From Sediminibacillus albus (GTDB taxonomy: Bacteria; Bacillota; Bacilli; Bacillales; Amphibacillaceae), in the NCBI RefSeq assembly GCF_900101125.1, contig NZ_FNFL01000001.1, positions 434,001 through 498,000 of the forward strand: a stretch of 64,000 bases of DNA, in the 5' to 3' direction. The translations under genes were made by a program, and so were the position numbers. The notes beneath the pieces were generated by a model. That model was not told the origin of the DNA and did not search any database. It saw only the letters and a list, made by a program, of their open reading frames with translations. This document shows, in pieces, positions 9,162-19,188 of this stretch; the stretch's first letter is position 1; each line of letters starts with the position of its first letter.

Positions 9162-9905
9162 TTACATAACCATTCCGCCGTCCACATGAATCGTTTGGCC
9201 GGTGATATAATTTGCATCCTCAGAAGCAAGAAAGCGGACAACTTTTGCCACGTCCTCTCCTCTTCCCAGTTTAGAAAGCGGGATCATGTCTAACATCCCA
9301 TCCTTTTGCTCTTCTGTCAGTTTCTCAGTCATATCCGTTCCAATAAATCCTGGCGCTACAGCGTTAACCAAAATATTGCGTGAAGCCAGCTCTTTAGCGG
9401 TCGATTTTGTCAAACCGATTACTCCTGCCTTGGCAGCCACATAGTTGGCTTGGCCGGGATTTCCGCTTACACCTACAACAGAAGCTATATTAATGATTCT
9501 TCCGCTTTTTTGCTTCATCATCTGTCTGGTTACTCCCTTTGTACAAAGGAAAACACCTTTCAAATTAATATCAATTACTTCATCGAATTCTTCCTCTTTC
9601 ATCCGCATCAGCAAATTGTCTTTCGTAATGCCGGCATTATTGACAAGAATGTCCAGAGTACCAAACTGGCCGACCACTTCTTTTATCATTTGTTTAACAT
9701 CGGCTTCTTGCGACACATTTGCTTTAATTTTTATAGCCTCAGAACCTAGTTCGCTGATTTCATCAACAACTTCCTGGGCTTTCTCTTCGTTTCCCGCAAA
9801 GTTTACTGCAACCTTTGCTCCCTGTCTTGCTAATTCAAGAGCAATCGCTTTTCCTATTCCGCGGGAGGCCCCTGTCACTAATGCAGTTTTCCCATGTAAC
9901 ATCAT
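9162..9905 (-). CDS. fabG: 3-oxoacyl-[acyl-carrier-protein] reductase FabG
   Basis: A 247-residue short-chain dehydrogenase that reduces beta-ketoacyl-ACP with NADPH in fatty-acid elongation. Visible motifs are the cofactor loop TGASRGIG (residues 11-18), NNAG near 89, and the catalytic Ser-Tyr-Lys in INIASVVG and YVAAK near 140-158. It ends [13 protein letters not shown], typical of FabG. The ATG at 9905 overlaps the fabD stop by one base (TAATG), indicating coupled translation; a second ATG directly follows and could also be used. Confidence 0.96.
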   Translation of the reverse strand: MMLHGKTALVTGASRGIGKAIALELARQGAKVAVNFAGNEEKAQEVVDEISELGSEAIKIKANVSQEADVKQMIKEVVGQFGTLDILVNNAGITKDNLLMRMKEEEFDEVIDINLKGVFLCTKGVTRQMMKQKSGRIINIASVVGVSGNPGQANYVAAKAGVIGLTKSTAKELASRNILVNAVAPGFIGTDMTEKLTEEQKDGMLDMIPLSKLGRGEDVAKVVRFLASEDANYITGQTIHVDGGMVM

Positions 9906-10852
9906 TAGGATTCCTCCTTATACCATTCTATAAATGTATGGATCGATTCTGTATCTTGTATGGAAAAAGTTTTGGTTCGGCGGTTTATTTTCTTAACCAA
10001 CCCAGTTAAAACTTTGCCATTACCTACCTCAACAATTGCATCCACACCCTGGTCAAGGATATTCTCGACCGTTTCCTGAAACCTGACAGGAGAGGATAGC
10101 TGTTTTATCAAAAGGTCAGAAATCGTTTGTTTATTTGTCACCGGTGCTGCAGTTACGTTGGCATAAACCGGAATATCTGCATCTGACAAGTCCGCTTCAT
10201 TTAAAGGTGAGGAAAACTTCTCAGCTGCCGGCTGCATTAACCTGGAATGAAACGGACCGCTTACATTAAGCGGAAGCACGCGTTTGATTCCACTTTCTTT
10301 CAACCGGGATGCTGCATCTTCTATCCCCTGTTTAGTTCCTGATATGACTACTTGGCCTGGACAATTATAATTTGCTGCATCAACCACTTGATCAGTGCTT
10401 TCATTCACCTCATCAAGTATTCTATGTATGTTTTCTATGTCTCCGCCAAGTACAGCTGCCATCGCACCTCTCCCAGCCGGATATGCTTGCTCCATTAGCC
10501 GCCCTCTCAAACGCACCAACGGCAAAGCCTCTTCTAAAGTGAATGCTCCAGCAGAGACTAGTGCACTATATTCACCGAGACTATGTCCAGCAGTCATGAC
10601 AGGCTCGACGCCGTATTGTTTAAGAATCGCATCAATAACCGCACTGTTTAACAATAAAGCAGGCTGTGCATTTTCGGTATTCGTCAATTCTTCCTTCGGA
10701 CCTTCAAACATCAGCTGCTTTAACGGTTTGTCCAACCATTGATCAGCCTTGTCAAAAAGCTTCTTTGCTATCTCGAAATTTTCATATACATCTTTCCCCA
10801 TGCCTGTATCCTGGGATCCTTGTCCAGGAAAGACAAATGCCACTCTTTTCAT
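9905..10852 (-). CDS. fabD: Malonyl-CoA:ACP transacylase
   Basis: A 315-residue enzyme that loads malonyl groups onto ACP. The oxyanion segment FPGQGSQ is at residues 8-14 and the nucleophile is Ser91 in [10 protein letters not shown]; the catalytic His is in SGPFHSRLM near 203. Length is normal. The start ATG at 10852 is one base past the plsX stop, with AGGAGGAG inside the end of plsX, and its own stop overlaps fabG, so the three genes are translationally coupled. Confidence 0.97.
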   Translation of the reverse strand: MKRVAFVFPGQGSQDTGMGKDVYENFEIAKKLFDKADQWLDKPLKQLMFEGPKEELTNTENAQPALLLNSAVIDAILKQYGVEPVMTAGHSLGEYSALVSAGAFTLEEALPLVRLRGRLMEQAYPAGRGAMAAVLGGDIENIHRILDEVNESTDQVVDAANYNCPGQVVISGTKQGIEDAASRLKESGIKRVLPLNVSGPFHSRLMQPAAEKFSSPLNEADLSDADIPVYANVTAAPVTNKQTISDLLIKQLSSPVRFQETVENILDQGVDAIVEVGNGKVLTGLVKKINRRTKTFSIQDTESIHTFIEWYKEES

Positions 10853-10853
10853 T

Positions 10854-11858
10854 TTACTCCTCCTCTGCCGACAATGAAAGCTCCTCGATTGTTTTCTCTA
10901 TGGTGCCTGTAACTTCTAAGTCAACCATGTTACGCGCTTGCTTGATTGCATTGTAAATAGCCCTTGCATTGGATGATCCGTGTGCCTTAATGACAGGTGC
11001 TGCCAAACCAAATAATCCCGCACCGCCATATTCCGAGTAATCCAATTGTTCTTTTAACCCTTTTAATTCGGATTTTACTAATCCCGCAGCCATTTTCGTT
11101 TTCATATTAGTCATAAAGGCGGCTTTCAACATAGAAAACATTGTCATAGCCGTACCCTCGATCGTTTTCAAAGCTATATTACCGTTGAAACCATCTGTCA
11201 CAATAACATCTGCAGGTCCTGATAATAAGTCTCTGGCTTCTATGTTCCCTACAAAATTAACCGGGGCAGCGGATAGCTCAGCAAAGGCTTTTTTCGTTAA
11301 ATCATTTCCCTTGCCATCCTCGGTTCCTATATTCAATAAGCCTACCCGCGGGTTGGGAATTCCCCGTACTTTTTCTGCATAAATCGAACCCATGATGGCG
11401 TACTGGACAAGATGGTTAGGTTTTGCATCGACGTTCGCCCCAACATCAAGCAGTAAAAATCCCGAGCCATTCTCAGTGGGAAGGGTGGGACTAAGAGCCG
11501 GACGATCAATGCCTTTTATCCGTCCAACCACAAATAACCCTGCACTCATTAACGCTCCAGTGTTTCCTGCTGATATACAGGCGTCAGCCCGGTTTTGTTT
11601 CACTTCCTCAGCCATCAGGACAAGCGATGAATTCTTTTTTCTTCTAACCGCACGGACTGGTTCATCCTCACCTGTAATAACTTCTGTTGTATGTATGACA
11701 TTTATTCTGGTATTACTATGTAACATCGGCTTTATTTGTGCTTCATCGCCAATTAATGTTAATTCGATATCCTTCCATTCTTCGACGGCGGCAAGTGCAC
11801 CTAAAACTATTTCTTTAGGTGCATGGTCGCCGCCCATCGCATCAATCGCTATCTTCAT
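10854..11858 (-). CDS. plsX: Phosphate acyltransferase PlsX
   Basis: A 334-residue enzyme that makes acyl-phosphate from acyl-ACP, the first step of phospholipid synthesis in this route (PlsX then PlsY). It opens [16 protein letters not shown] and carries [23 protein letters not shown] and GGAGLFGL, all family motifs. The start at 11858 has AAGGAGA eight bases upstream; an in-frame start 22 codons earlier lies inside fapR and is rejected. It overlaps the fapR end by 17 bases, so regulator and target are linked. Confidence 0.96.
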   Translation of the reverse strand: MKIAIDAMGGDHAPKEIVLGALAAVEEWKDIELTLIGDEAQIKPMLHSNTRINVIHTTEVITGEDEPVRAVRRKKNSSLVLMAEEVKQNRADACISAGNTGALMSAGLFVVGRIKGIDRPALSPTLPTENGSGFLLLDVGANVDAKPNHLVQYAIMGSIYAEKVRGIPNPRVGLLNIGTEDGKGNDLTKKAFAELSAAPVNFVGNIEARDLLSGPADVIVTDGFNGNIALKTIEGTAMTMFSMLKAAFMTNMKTKMAAGLVKSELKGLKEQLDYSEYGGAGLFGLAAPVIKAHGSSNARAIYNAIKQARNMVDLEVTGTIEKTIEELSLSAEEE

Positions 11859-12435
11859 TGGCAGATTCTCCTTTTTGATGATTGGAACGGAACATAAGAA
11901 ATTCTCCTGAAAATACTTTTTCATTGTCTACAAAACTATTCACTTGTACCGAAGTACGGCCCTTAGAATCGTTTCCAATTACTGCAGCCTTGGCAATCAC
12001 TCTTTCCCCCTGCTTTACCTGTCTGGTAAATTTGATTTCTGCCCGGGCTGTGAGTGCAAGCTCATCATCTATTACCGCGACAGCAAGCGAGTTGCCCTGG
12101 GCGAATAAATGATGACCTCTCGCGATTTTATTCCTTGAAAATACGTGCTCTTCGCTAATGTCTAAAATCGAGATTGCACGTTTATCTAAGTCTAAGTCAA
12201 TCACCTCGCCAATAACTTCGTCTATAGGAAGTGCTTTGACTGTTTCATTCCATTGATTAGCTGCTACCGATTTGATCCGTTCCCGCAGTTCAGGAATCGA
12301 TAATTCCATCCGGTCTAAACGGATCGTCTGTATGCTGACTTCAAACTTTCTGGCCAGTTCTTCATCCGTAATGAAAGGCATATCCTCAATGGTCTGTTTG
12401 AGTAAATTCTGCCTTTCTTTCTTCGTTCTTTTCAT
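11842..12435 (-). CDS. fapR: FapR, malonyl-CoA-responsive repressor of lipid genes
   Basis: A 197-residue repressor. The N-terminal helix-turn-helix (about residues 18-45, [22 protein letters not shown]) is followed by a hot-dog-fold domain that binds malonyl-CoA. FapR releases DNA when malonyl-CoA is plentiful, which induces fatty-acid and phospholipid genes. The start at 12435 matches the family opening MRRNKRERQ; the GGTGGAG site is close to it. A FapR operator lies 16 bases upstream on its own promoter, showing autoregulation together with plsX-fabD-fabG-acpP. Confidence 0.96.
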   Translation of the reverse strand: MKRTKKERQNLLKQTIEDMPFITDEELARKFEVSIQTIRLDRMELSIPELRERIKSVAANQWNETVKALPIDEVIGEVIDLDLDKRAISILDISEEHVFSRNKIARGHHLFAQGNSLAVAVIDDELALTARAEIKFTRQVKQGERVIAKAAVIGNDSKGRTSVQVNSFVDNEKVFSGEFLMFRSNHQKGESANEDSD

Positions 12436-12450
12436 CTCTCCACCGTCCAA

Positions 12451-12501
12451 ATTAAGACTAGGTACTAATAGTAATATATAATACCAAAAAAGAATATGCA
12501 A
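12451..12501 (-). promoter_or_regulatory. fapR operon promoter with FapR operator
   Basis: On the minus strand TTGCAT (12501-12496) and TATATT (12478-12473) are separated by exactly 17 bases, a good sigma-A promoter. Directly after the -10, at 12452-12468, is TTAGTACCTAGTCTTAA, a near match to the known FapR palindrome (TTAGTACC-N3-TACTAA, recalled from the literature), with one weaker half-site. Its place across the expected transcription start fits repression by blocking polymerase. Confidence 0.88.
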
Positions 12502-12527
12502 GCATTTATCGCAGCAGCAAAAAACAG

Positions 12528-14573
12528 TCAGTCCAGAGTTTCGCCTTTTAGAATACTGTCATTCAGTACACTTATTTTTAGAAGCTCATATTCTTTATCC
12601 TTTTCTAAGAGCTGGGAGGCTATTATCTCTTGGGCATCATTCCTGGCCGTCTCTAAGGCTCGGTAGTCATGAACCATATCTGCCACCCGGAATTCGGGTA
12701 TTCCACTTTGTTTTTTGCCAAAAAAATCTCCCGGTCCTCTAAGTTTTAAATCCTCTTCGGAAAGTTCAAAGCCATTAGCAGTTTCCGTCATGATTTTCAT
12801 TCTTTCCTTCCCTACTTCTCCTTTGGGATCAGCAACAAGAATACAATAACTTTGATCTTGTCCCCGGCCAACACGGCCTCGCAATTGATGCAGCTGGGAC
12901 AGCCCAAACCTTTCGGCATCATAGATGACCATTACGGTAGCATTAGGGACGTTTACCCCCACTTCCACTACAGTAGTGGAAACTAATACTTGAATATGGT
13001 TCTCCGCGAATTTTTTCATCACTTCTTCTTTTTCATCCATATGGAGTCTTCCGTGCATCAGTCCAACCGCTGCACGAGGTTCAAAATATTCCTGTAACTG
13101 GTGGTATAGGTCAACTGCATTTTGAATATCCAGTTTGTCGGATTCCTCAATCAAAGGGCAAATTACATACGCCTGATGACCGTTGCTTATTTCTTTCTGG
13201 ATAAACTGCAGAACGCGTTCTAGTAAGTTATCCTTTACCCAATAAGTTTCCACTTGTTTTCTTCCTGAAGGCATTTCATCAATGACAGACACATCCATGT
13301 CGCCAAAAGCTGTTATCGCTAAAGTTCTTGGAATCGGAGTAGCTGTCATAAATAAAACGTCTGGTTGCAATCCTTTATCTCTAAGGACTCTGCGCTGCTC
13401 TACTCCAAACCGGTGTTGCTCATCCACAATCACTAATCCCAAATCATGGAATATGACTTCTTCCTGAATCAGGGCGTGTGTACCGATGACTATATTAGCC
13501 TGATGGCCGGCTATGTCGCTAAGTATTTCTTTTCTTTTTTTGCCTTTCACAGAACCCGTAAGCAATACAACATTAGCTTTATCAGCAAACAAATCTGTCA
13601 GTGATTGATAATGCTGCTCTGCCAATATTTCTGTTGGCACCATCAAAGCACCTTGTTTTCCAGCTGTAATCGAAGCATATAAGCTGATTGCCGCTACCGC
13701 TGTCTTGCCTGACCCCACATCTCCTTGTAAAAGCCTGTTCATCCGGTATGGAGATTGCAGGTCAGTCAAAATATCTGTCAAGGAACGCGTTTGAGCAGAA
13801 GTCAACGCAAAGGGCAAACTGTTTTTAAAGCGCTCCACTTTCTCTTCCTGGAAAACCTGGCTGTTTCCGAGGGTAGCTTCCCGCTTCCGCTTCCGCAGAA
13901 GCTGCATTTTTAACTGAAACAGCAAAAACTCTTCATAGACAAATCTTCGCCTGGCGTGTTTCAATACTTGATGGTTGTCCGGCATATGCATATGCTTGAC
14001 AGCTTCTAGACGTCCCGGCAATTTATAAGCCGTTAAGTATTGTGCCGGCAAAATTTCCTGAAGGCTATCCTGATATTGGGCAATGGCTGTTGCAACCGCC
14101 TTTTTTATTTGCAGGTTGGAAACATCGCTTTTCAATGCATAAACAGGCTGGATTCTCGCCTGGCTATCAGCCTTTCCTTTTTTATAATTGCTTACCGTGA
14201 TTTGCAAACGGTGCTGGTCCCACTTACCTGTAACGGTAACCACATCGCCCGGACGCAACTGTTTTTTAGCAAAGGAACGATTGAACATGACCGCCTTTAC
14301 TACGACATGTTCTACTTGCAGACTGACGGTCAGCCTGGATTTTCTCTTTCCATAAAAAGATAGGGAAGGTTCGCCGATAACCTCCCCCTCTATCGTCACT
14401 TTATCCTGATGAATCAGCTCGCTTAACGGCTTTATCTCATAAACATCATATCGAGCGGGAAAATAAAGGAGAAGGTCTTCAATAGAATAAACCCCTAAAC
14501 TGTTTAACCCCTGTTCAAGCTTTGCACCGATTCCTTTAATATTTGAAACTGGCTCATTCAACAAGTCTTTCAC
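12528..14573 (-). CDS. recG: ATP-dependent DNA helicase RecG
   Basis: A 681-residue branched-DNA translocase that remodels stalled forks and recombination intermediates. An N-terminal wedge/OB-fold domain covers about residues 1-230. The helicase core has Walker [13 protein letters not shown] near 288, the box [21 protein letters not shown], and [16 protein letters not shown], followed by the QLRGRVGRG motif near 565. The start is a GTG whose GTGA overlaps the sdaAA stop by four bases. Length is normal. Confidence 0.97.
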   Translation of the reverse strand: MKDLLNEPVSNIKGIGAKLEQGLNSLGVYSIEDLLLYFPARYDVYEIKPLSELIHQDKVTIEGEVIGEPSLSFYGKRKSRLTVSLQVEHVVVKAVMFNRSFAKKQLRPGDVVTVTGKWDQHRLQITVSNYKKGKADSQARIQPVYALKSDVSNLQIKKAVATAIAQYQDSLQEILPAQYLTAYKLPGRLEAVKHMHMPDNHQVLKHARRRFVYEEFLLFQLKMQLLRKRKREATLGNSQVFQEEKVERFKNSLPFALTSAQTRSLTDILTDLQSPYRMNRLLQGDVGSGKTAVAAISLYASITAGKQGALMVPTEILAEQHYQSLTDLFADKANVVLLTGSVKGKKRKEILSDIAGHQANIVIGTHALIQEEVIFHDLGLVIVDEQHRFGVEQRRVLRDKGLQPDVLFMTATPIPRTLAITAFGDMDVSVIDEMPSGRKQVETYWVKDNLLERVLQFIQKEISNGHQAYVICPLIEESDKLDIQNAVDLYHQLQEYFEPRAAVGLMHGRLHMDEKEEVMKKFAENHIQVLVSTTVVEVGVNVPNATVMVIYDAERFGLSQLHQLRGRVGRGQDQSYCILVADPKGEVGKERMKIMTETANGFELSEEDLKLRGPGDFFGKKQSGIPEFRVADMVHDYRALETARNDAQEIIASQLLEKDKEYELLKISVLNDSILKGETLD

Positions 14574-15454
14574 TCTTTCTTCATAGGGATTCCATAAATC
14601 TTTGCTTCTAGTGCCCTTCCTGTTGGAGTAGCCGCCAAGCCGCCTTCAGCGGTCTCTTTATGAGCTGATGGCATCGCACGTCCAATCCGATACATAGCCC
14701 CGATTACTTCGTCGCAAGGGATCCTGCTGGTTATTCCCGCCAACGCCATATCTGCAGATACAATGGCATTGGAAGCACCTGCAGCATTCCTTTTAACACA
14801 TGGAACCTCCACTAGCCCTGCAACTGGGTCACAAACTAATCCAAGCATGTTTTTTAACGTAATAGCAAATGCCTCCGAACTTTGTTGAGGAGTACCGCCT
14901 GCCATTTCCACGATCGCTGCTGCCGCCATCGCTGCTGCAGAACCAACCTCGGCCTGGCATCCGCCCGCTGCGCCTGAAATAGACGCATTATTAGCTACTA
15001 CGAAACCAAAAGCTCCAGAAGTAAATAGGAAACGAATCATTTCTTCTCTCGTTGGGTTTAAACGGTTTTTGACAGCAAACAAAGTACCTGGTACGCATCC
15101 GGCGCTTCCCGCAGTTGGTGTAGCACAAATCGTTCCCATAGCAGCATTAACTTCATTGGTAGCTACAGCCTTGCTGACAGCATCAAGCAAAAGTTCTCCT
15201 GACAAAGGCTGCTTTTCTTCGAGGTATTTTTGGAGAAGGACAGCATCTCCTCCTGTTAAACCAGAGTGGGACTTTACGCCTTGTAAACCTTCTTCGACAG
15301 CTTTTTCCATGACAGACAGATTCTTTTCCATTTGGGAGATAACTTCTTCCCTCGTTTTTTCTTTGACATCCATTTCCTGCCTGATCATTACTTCTGATAT
15401 CTTAATATTCTCATTTTCTGCTATTTCTACTAATTCAGCAACATTACGGAACAC
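14570..15454 (-). CDS. sdaAA: L-serine dehydratase, alpha chain (iron-sulfur type)
   Basis: The 294-residue catalytic subunit of the oxygen-sensitive L-serine deaminase, which converts serine to pyruvate and ammonia. Cysteines that could hold the 4Fe-4S cluster are in TICATPTAGSAGCVPG and CDPVAGLVEVPCVKRN. Gly-rich segments such as SGAAGGCQAEVGSAAAMA match the SdhA family. The start is a GTG at 15454 with AGGAG eight bases upstream. It lies 77 bases after sdaAB, with a weak T-rich hairpin between them, and overlaps recG. Confidence 0.96.
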   Translation of the reverse strand: MFRNVAELVEIAENENIKISEVMIRQEMDVKEKTREEVISQMEKNLSVMEKAVEEGLQGVKSHSGLTGGDAVLLQKYLEEKQPLSGELLLDAVSKAVATNEVNAAMGTICATPTAGSAGCVPGTLFAVKNRLNPTREEMIRFLFTSGAFGFVVANNASISGAAGGCQAEVGSAAAMAAAAIVEMAGGTPQQSSEAFAITLKNMLGLVCDPVAGLVEVPCVKRNAAGASNAIVSADMALAGITSRIPCDEVIGAMYRIGRAMPSAHKETAEGGLAATPTGRALEAKIYGIPMKKE

Positions 15455-15531
15455 ATGTAAAACTCCTCTCGATCGAAAAAAACAACGTTCTAACGTTTGT
15501 TGTTTTTTCCTGCTGATTTTTCTACTGTCTT

Positions 15532-16194
15532 CTAATCCACTATTTTGGCAACTTGCAAAATATGGGAAGCGTTCTCCAATTCTTTTAATATATAATCACC
15601 GACATTTTGATCGACCTCGATAACCATCAGTGCTTCTTTGCCTACATCCTTCCTGGAAACTTCCATTCGGCCGATATTTATTTCATGTTTGGCCAAAATC
15701 TGTGTAACGGAAGCAATCGCGCCATGTCGGTCATTGTGCATGACAAGCACGGCCGGGTGGTTTCCAGATAAACGGAGCTCAAAGCCATTTAATTCGGTAA
15801 TTTCTGCTTTTCCTCCGCCAATCGATATACCTACTAATTCCAAATCTTCTACACCATCGCCAATCCGCACACGAGCTGTGTTTGGATGATCGGTTGCAGC
15901 TTCATCTTCATGAAAAGATATTTTCATCCCTTTTTTTTCTGCTATTTCAATAGATTTACCAATACGCTGGTCATCGGTGTCATAATCAAGCAAACCACCG
16001 ATAATTGCCACATCTGTTCCGTGGCCTCTGTATGTTTTAGCGAAAGACCCGTACAGATGGATCTCCGCCCATGCAGGTTCCTTACCAAATAAATTTCTTG
16101 CCGCCCTGCCAATCCTGGCAGCTCCCGCGGTATGGGAACTAGAAGGGCCGACCATCACGGGGCCGATAATATCAAATACAGATTTGTACTTCAT
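15532..16194 (-). CDS. sdaAB: L-serine dehydratase, beta chain
   Basis: A 220-residue partner of SdaAA. It begins MKYKSVFDIIGPVMVGPSSSHTAGAARIGR, the family opening with a substrate-loop Ser/His cluster. It ends in an ACT domain (about residues 145-215, HNDRHGAIASVTQILAKHEINIGRM), which in such enzymes senses small molecules such as serine. The start at 16194 follows AGGTGAG at normal spacing; a GTG four codons earlier overlaps the site. A strong terminator separates it from fakA, so sdaAB-sdaAA-recG may have their own promoter in the short gap, which I could not place firmly. Confidence 0.95.
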   Translation of the reverse strand: MKYKSVFDIIGPVMVGPSSSHTAGAARIGRAARNLFGKEPAWAEIHLYGSFAKTYRGHGTDVAIIGGLLDYDTDDQRIGKSIEIAEKKGMKISFHEDEAATDHPNTARVRIGDGVEDLELVGISIGGGKAEITELNGFELRLSGNHPAVLVMHNDRHGAIASVTQILAKHEINIGRMEVSRKDVGKEALMVIEVDQNVGDYILKELENASHILQVAKIVD

Positions 16195-16281
16195 ATTTAC
16201 ACTCACCTCTCCTCTTATATTTTAAAGCCTTGAGAAAGGAAACGCCAACATAATTATCTTTTTCAACAACGCTGTTCTCAG

Positions 16282-16317
16282 AAAAAAAACCCTCTTCCCC
16301 ATAAGGAGAGGAGGGTA
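16282..16317 (-). terminator. Intrinsic terminator after fakA
   Basis: On the minus strand a long stem (ACCCTC...GAGGGT with inner pairs and a TTAT loop) is followed by eight T residues, nine bases past the fakA stop. It separates the yloU-fakA unit from sdaAB. Confidence 0.88.
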
Positions 16318-16325
16318 TTGCTGCT

Positions 16326-17990
16326 TTATTCAATCGCAATGATATAAGAGTAAATTGGCTGGTTGCCTTCATGTATTTCTACTTCTATGTCTTCATAATT
16401 TTCTTCAAGGAAAGCTTCCAGTGCTTGTACCTCTTCACTTGTTGCATCTTCCCCTTGCAGGATAGTGACAATTTCATCGTCTTCATCCATCATTCCATTA
16501 ATTAATTCTTTGACAGTTGCAAGTTTGTCTTTGTTCGTTGCCTTGATTTTTCCATCGGCAAGCCCCATAAAGCTGCCATTTTCAATCGTCATGCCATCGA
16601 TTTGTGTATCTCTGACTGCATAAGTGATTTGGCCCGTCTTCACTTGTTTGCTAGCTTCGAGCATACTTTGTTTATTCTCGTCCAAATCTGCATCCGGATG
16701 AAACGCCAGCAAAGCGCTCATCCCTTGAGGGATCGTCTTGGTAGGCACGACAGCTACATTTTCTTCTGCTAGTTCAGCAGCTTGATCAGCTGCCATAACA
16801 ATGTTTTTATTATTTGGAAGAATGATAATGTTGCGTGCATTGGCTTGTTTAATGGCATCGGCGATATCCTGCGTGCTTGGATTCATCGTTTGCCCGCCTT
16901 GGATGACAACACTTGCCCCCAGGCTTTCCAGTAAATTCTTCAGCCCTTCTCCCATTGCTACTGTAACAATGGCAAATTCAGCGGTTTCTTTCGGCTTTTG
17001 CTGATTTGTTTTAGCGCCGACAATCGAGGTATGCTGTTCCCTCATATTTTCAATTTTTAAATTAATTAAACTTCCAAATTGTTGCCCTAGTGTAAGCACC
17101 TCTCCCGGGTACTCGGCATGAATATGGACTTTTACGATTTCTTCATCAGAAACTACTAATAAAGAATCCCCGTGCTCTCCTAATTCATTGCGAAAGTTAT
17201 CTTCAACAAAAGGGTTATCGTTCAGTTTTTCCTCTTCAAGTTTCACCATGAATTCGGTACAGTAGCCGAATTCAATATCTTCAGTATTCATGAAATCCTG
17301 AGCCATTTTGTGATGTTCCGCATTAACCATATCACTAATGTCCACATCAGATTCAATAGCAGTCGGAAGCTCCTCCCCCTTTAATGAAGAAAGAAGTCCC
17401 TCATAAATTGTAACAAGGCCCTGGCCGCCGCTGTCTACCACACCGACTTCCTTCAGAACCGGAAGTAAATCAGGTGTCCTTTTTAGCGAAGCCTTTGCCT
17501 CTGCCAGGACTTGTTCCATAAACGAAACGATATCGCTAGTAGATTGTGCGGCTTCCTCAGCTTTGACTGCTGCGTCTTTTGCTACCGTTAATATTGTCCC
17601 TTCCACAGGTTTCATCACAGCTTTATAAGCTGTTTTCACCCCGGTTTGAAAACCAGCAGCAAAATCCTGTGTATTAAGTTCAGTCCTGCCCTCTACGCCT
17701 TTAGCAAAACCGCGGAACAGCTGGGATAGGATGACACCAGAGTTACCCCGCGCACCCATCAGCAGCCCCTTTGAAAATGCCTGGGCAACCTCACCCGCAT
17801 GGCTGGAATTAGTATTTTTCACCTCTGTAGCTCCAGAAGTCATTGATAAATTCATATTTGTACCAGTATCTCCATCTGGTACCGGAAATACATTCAGCGA
17901 ATCAATCATCTTAGCATTGTTAGTTAAATGCTGCGCCCCCAGCAAAACCATTTGGGCAAACGTAGTACCGTCAACCGTTCGTACCGTCAC
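16326..17990 (-). CDS. fakA: Fatty acid kinase catalytic subunit FakA (DAK2 domain, YloV)
   Basis: A 554-residue protein. The N-terminal DAK2 (DhaL-type) kinase domain has the Mg-ATP motif NVFPVPDGDTGTNMNLSMTSG near residue 35-55 and GARGNSGVILSQLFRG near 85. A middle domain and a C-terminal DegV-like region follow. In staphylococci FakA phosphorylates fatty acids held by FakB proteins, feeding PlsY; B. subtilis calls the gene yloV. The start is a GTG at 17990 with AAGGAGG eight bases upstream. It follows the Asp23-family gene, the usual order, and its role connects to the lipid genes coded nearby. Confidence 0.92.
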   Translation of the reverse strand: MTVRTVDGTTFAQMVLLGAQHLTNNAKMIDSLNVFPVPDGDTGTNMNLSMTSGATEVKNTNSSHAGEVAQAFSKGLLMGARGNSGVILSQLFRGFAKGVEGRTELNTQDFAAGFQTGVKTAYKAVMKPVEGTILTVAKDAAVKAEEAAQSTSDIVSFMEQVLAEAKASLKRTPDLLPVLKEVGVVDSGGQGLVTIYEGLLSSLKGEELPTAIESDVDISDMVNAEHHKMAQDFMNTEDIEFGYCTEFMVKLEEEKLNDNPFVEDNFRNELGEHGDSLLVVSDEEIVKVHIHAEYPGEVLTLGQQFGSLINLKIENMREQHTSIVGAKTNQQKPKETAEFAIVTVAMGEGLKNLLESLGASVVIQGGQTMNPSTQDIADAIKQANARNIIILPNNKNIVMAADQAAELAEENVAVVPTKTIPQGMSALLAFHPDADLDENKQSMLEASKQVKTGQITYAVRDTQIDGMTIENGSFMGLADGKIKATNKDKLATVKELINGMMDEDDEIVTILQGEDATSEEVQALEAFLEENYEDIEVEIHEGNQPIYSYIIAIE

Positions 17991-18110
17991 TGCAACTTCC
18001 TCCTTATTCAACAAACTAACCAGAAATAGATGAGCATTCCTAGGAATGAAAAAGGTTTCTGGTCATCTAGCCTGCAGTCATGTTTCTCGTTTCATTTTTT
18101 AATCATCAAT

Positions 18111-18473
18111 TTACTCAACTACACGTACTCCTTGAATATAAATGTTTACCGAACTGATCGATAAACCGAGTGTTTTATCAAGCGTGTATTTCACCTGTGA
18201 CTGTACATTATGAGCCACTTCAGAAATTTTCGTACCATAACTAACGATGATATACATGTCAATATGAAGGTTTTCTCCATCCTGGCGTACAACGACACCA
18301 CGGGAAAAATTTTCTTTACGAAGAATTTCCGCAATTCCATCTCTGAGTTGATTTTTAGAGGCCATACCTATAATTCCATAACATTCGATTGCAGCTCCGC
18401 CTGCTATTGTGGATACTACTTCGTTTGTTATTGTTACATGGCCATCTTTCGTAGTGAGTTCAATGGACATCAT
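18111..18473 (-). CDS. yloU: Asp23/Gls24 family protein YloU
   Basis: A 120-residue Asp23-domain protein, almost always coded before yloV/fakA. It shows the family segments VSTIAGGAAIECYGIIGMASK and VVRQDGENLHIDMYIIVSYGTKI. Family members sit at the cell envelope or respond to alkaline shock; the exact role of YloU is not known to me. Two adjacent ATGs follow AAGGAGG; I use the first at 18473. It is divergent from rpmB across a 229-base spacer that holds a promoter for each. Confidence 0.9.
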   Translation of the reverse strand: MMSIELTTKDGHVTITNEVVSTIAGGAAIECYGIIGMASKNQLRDGIAEILRKENFSRGVVVRQDGENLHIDMYIIVSYGTKISEVAHNVQSQVKYTLDKTLGLSISSVNIYIQGVRVVE

Positions 18474-18515
18474 GACTCCTCCTTGTCTCATTAAATATCT
18501 ATTCTAATTAATTTT

Positions 18516-18524
18516 ATTATAACA
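18516..18524 (-). promoter_or_regulatory. Extended -10 promoter for yloU-fakA
   Basis: On the minus strand TATAAT (18521-18516) is preceded by TGT, an extended -10. The -35 region (ACTGCT at 17 bases) is poor, which extended -10 promoters tolerate. It lies 42 bases before the start codon. Confidence 0.6.
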
Positions 18525-18630
18525 TAAGTCATTTTGAAAGCAGTTTCACTACATATAAACCCCTTTATACAATGGACGAAAACAAATAATCTGTCAAGCC
18601 GATTTTCTTGATATTTGCTTAAAACAATAA

Positions 18631-18659
18631 TTGCATTATCCGCTGGGCTGTGATAAATT
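18631..18659 (+). promoter_or_regulatory. rpmB promoter
   Basis: TTGCAT (18631-18636) and TAAATT (18654-18659) are 17 bases apart, with TGA just before the -10 (extended type). This suits a ribosomal-protein gene; the start codon is 43 bases downstream. Confidence 0.7.
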
Positions 18660-18702
18660 ATATAAGTATGTGAAGATATTTATGGTTTTAGGAGGGATAA
18701 AC

Positions 18703-18891
18703 ATGGGACGTAAATGTGTTGTTACAGGTCGTACAACTCGTTCAGGAAATACCCGTTCTCATGCCATGAACGCTAATAAACGTAATTGGAAAGCTAATGT
18801 TCAAAAAGTGCGCATTATGGTAGATGGTAAGCCTAAGCGTGTTTATGTTTCTGCTCGTGCCTTAAAATCCGGCAAAGTAGAACGCGTATAA
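18703..18891 (+). CDS. rpmB: 50S ribosomal protein L28
   Basis: A 62-residue basic protein beginning [23 protein letters not shown], the L28 signature. Only one cysteine is seen (Cys5), so this is not the four-cysteine zinc form. The start at 18703 follows GGAGGG. It is one of three plus-strand genes in the window, flanked by minus-strand yloU and spoVM, the same local arrangement as in B. subtilis. Confidence 0.97.
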   Translation: MGRKCVVTGRTTRSGNTRSHAMNANKRNWKANVQKVRIMVDGKPKRVYVSARALKSGKVERV

Positions 18892-18970
18892 TTAAGCATT
18901 CAATTAGGAAGGATTCAGCCAACTTTAAAAAGAAAAAGCTGAGCCTTCAAGTTTAAAAAAGTGTGAGACA

Positions 18971-19004
18971 TTAAAAAAGCACCCGCGCCGGGTGCTTTTT
19001 TAAT
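18971..19004. terminator. Bidirectional terminator between rpmB and spoVM
   Basis: A GCACCC/GGGTGC stem with a GCGCC loop is flanked by six A residues on the left and six T residues on the right, extended by TTAA pairs. It can end transcription of rpmB from the left and of spoVM from the right. Confidence 0.93.
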
Positions 19005-19047
19005 GTCTAAGCAACATCAGGTATTGCTCAAGGTTACAACTTTCCCC

Positions 19048-19128
19048 TTAATCTTTTTTAAAGGTACCAATGATTGCTCGGACGAATCCGCCAATGAACC
19101 TCGGGAGTTTAAAGGTATAAAACTTCAT
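19048..19128 (-). CDS. spoVM: Stage V sporulation protein M
   Basis: A 26-codon gene. The product begins MKFYTFKLPRFIGGFVRAI and ends in a GTFKKD tail, which aligns without gaps to B. subtilis SpoVM (recalled as MKFYTIKLPKFLGG...). SpoVM is an amphipathic helix that recognises the positive curvature of the forespore surface and anchors SpoIVA to start spore-coat assembly. The key Pro9 and the paired Gly residues 13-14 are kept. An AGGAGGGGG site lies seven bases before the ATG. Its place between rpmB and thiN matches B. subtilis. It shows the organism belongs to a sporulating lineage. It is short enough to be missed by ordinary gene callers. Confidence 0.95.
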   Translation of the reverse strand: MKFYTFKLPRFIGGFVRAIIGTFKKD

Positions 19129-19188
19129 GAAAATCCCCCTCCTCTTTTCCGGATGGCTGTTACCTGCGCTTGGATTTAATATATGCCC

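Noticed and set aside
18892-18970. Imperfect AAGGATTCAGC / GCTGAGCCTT pairing downstream of rpmB
   Set aside because: The pairing has mismatches and a long loop and precedes a clear terminator; probably chance.
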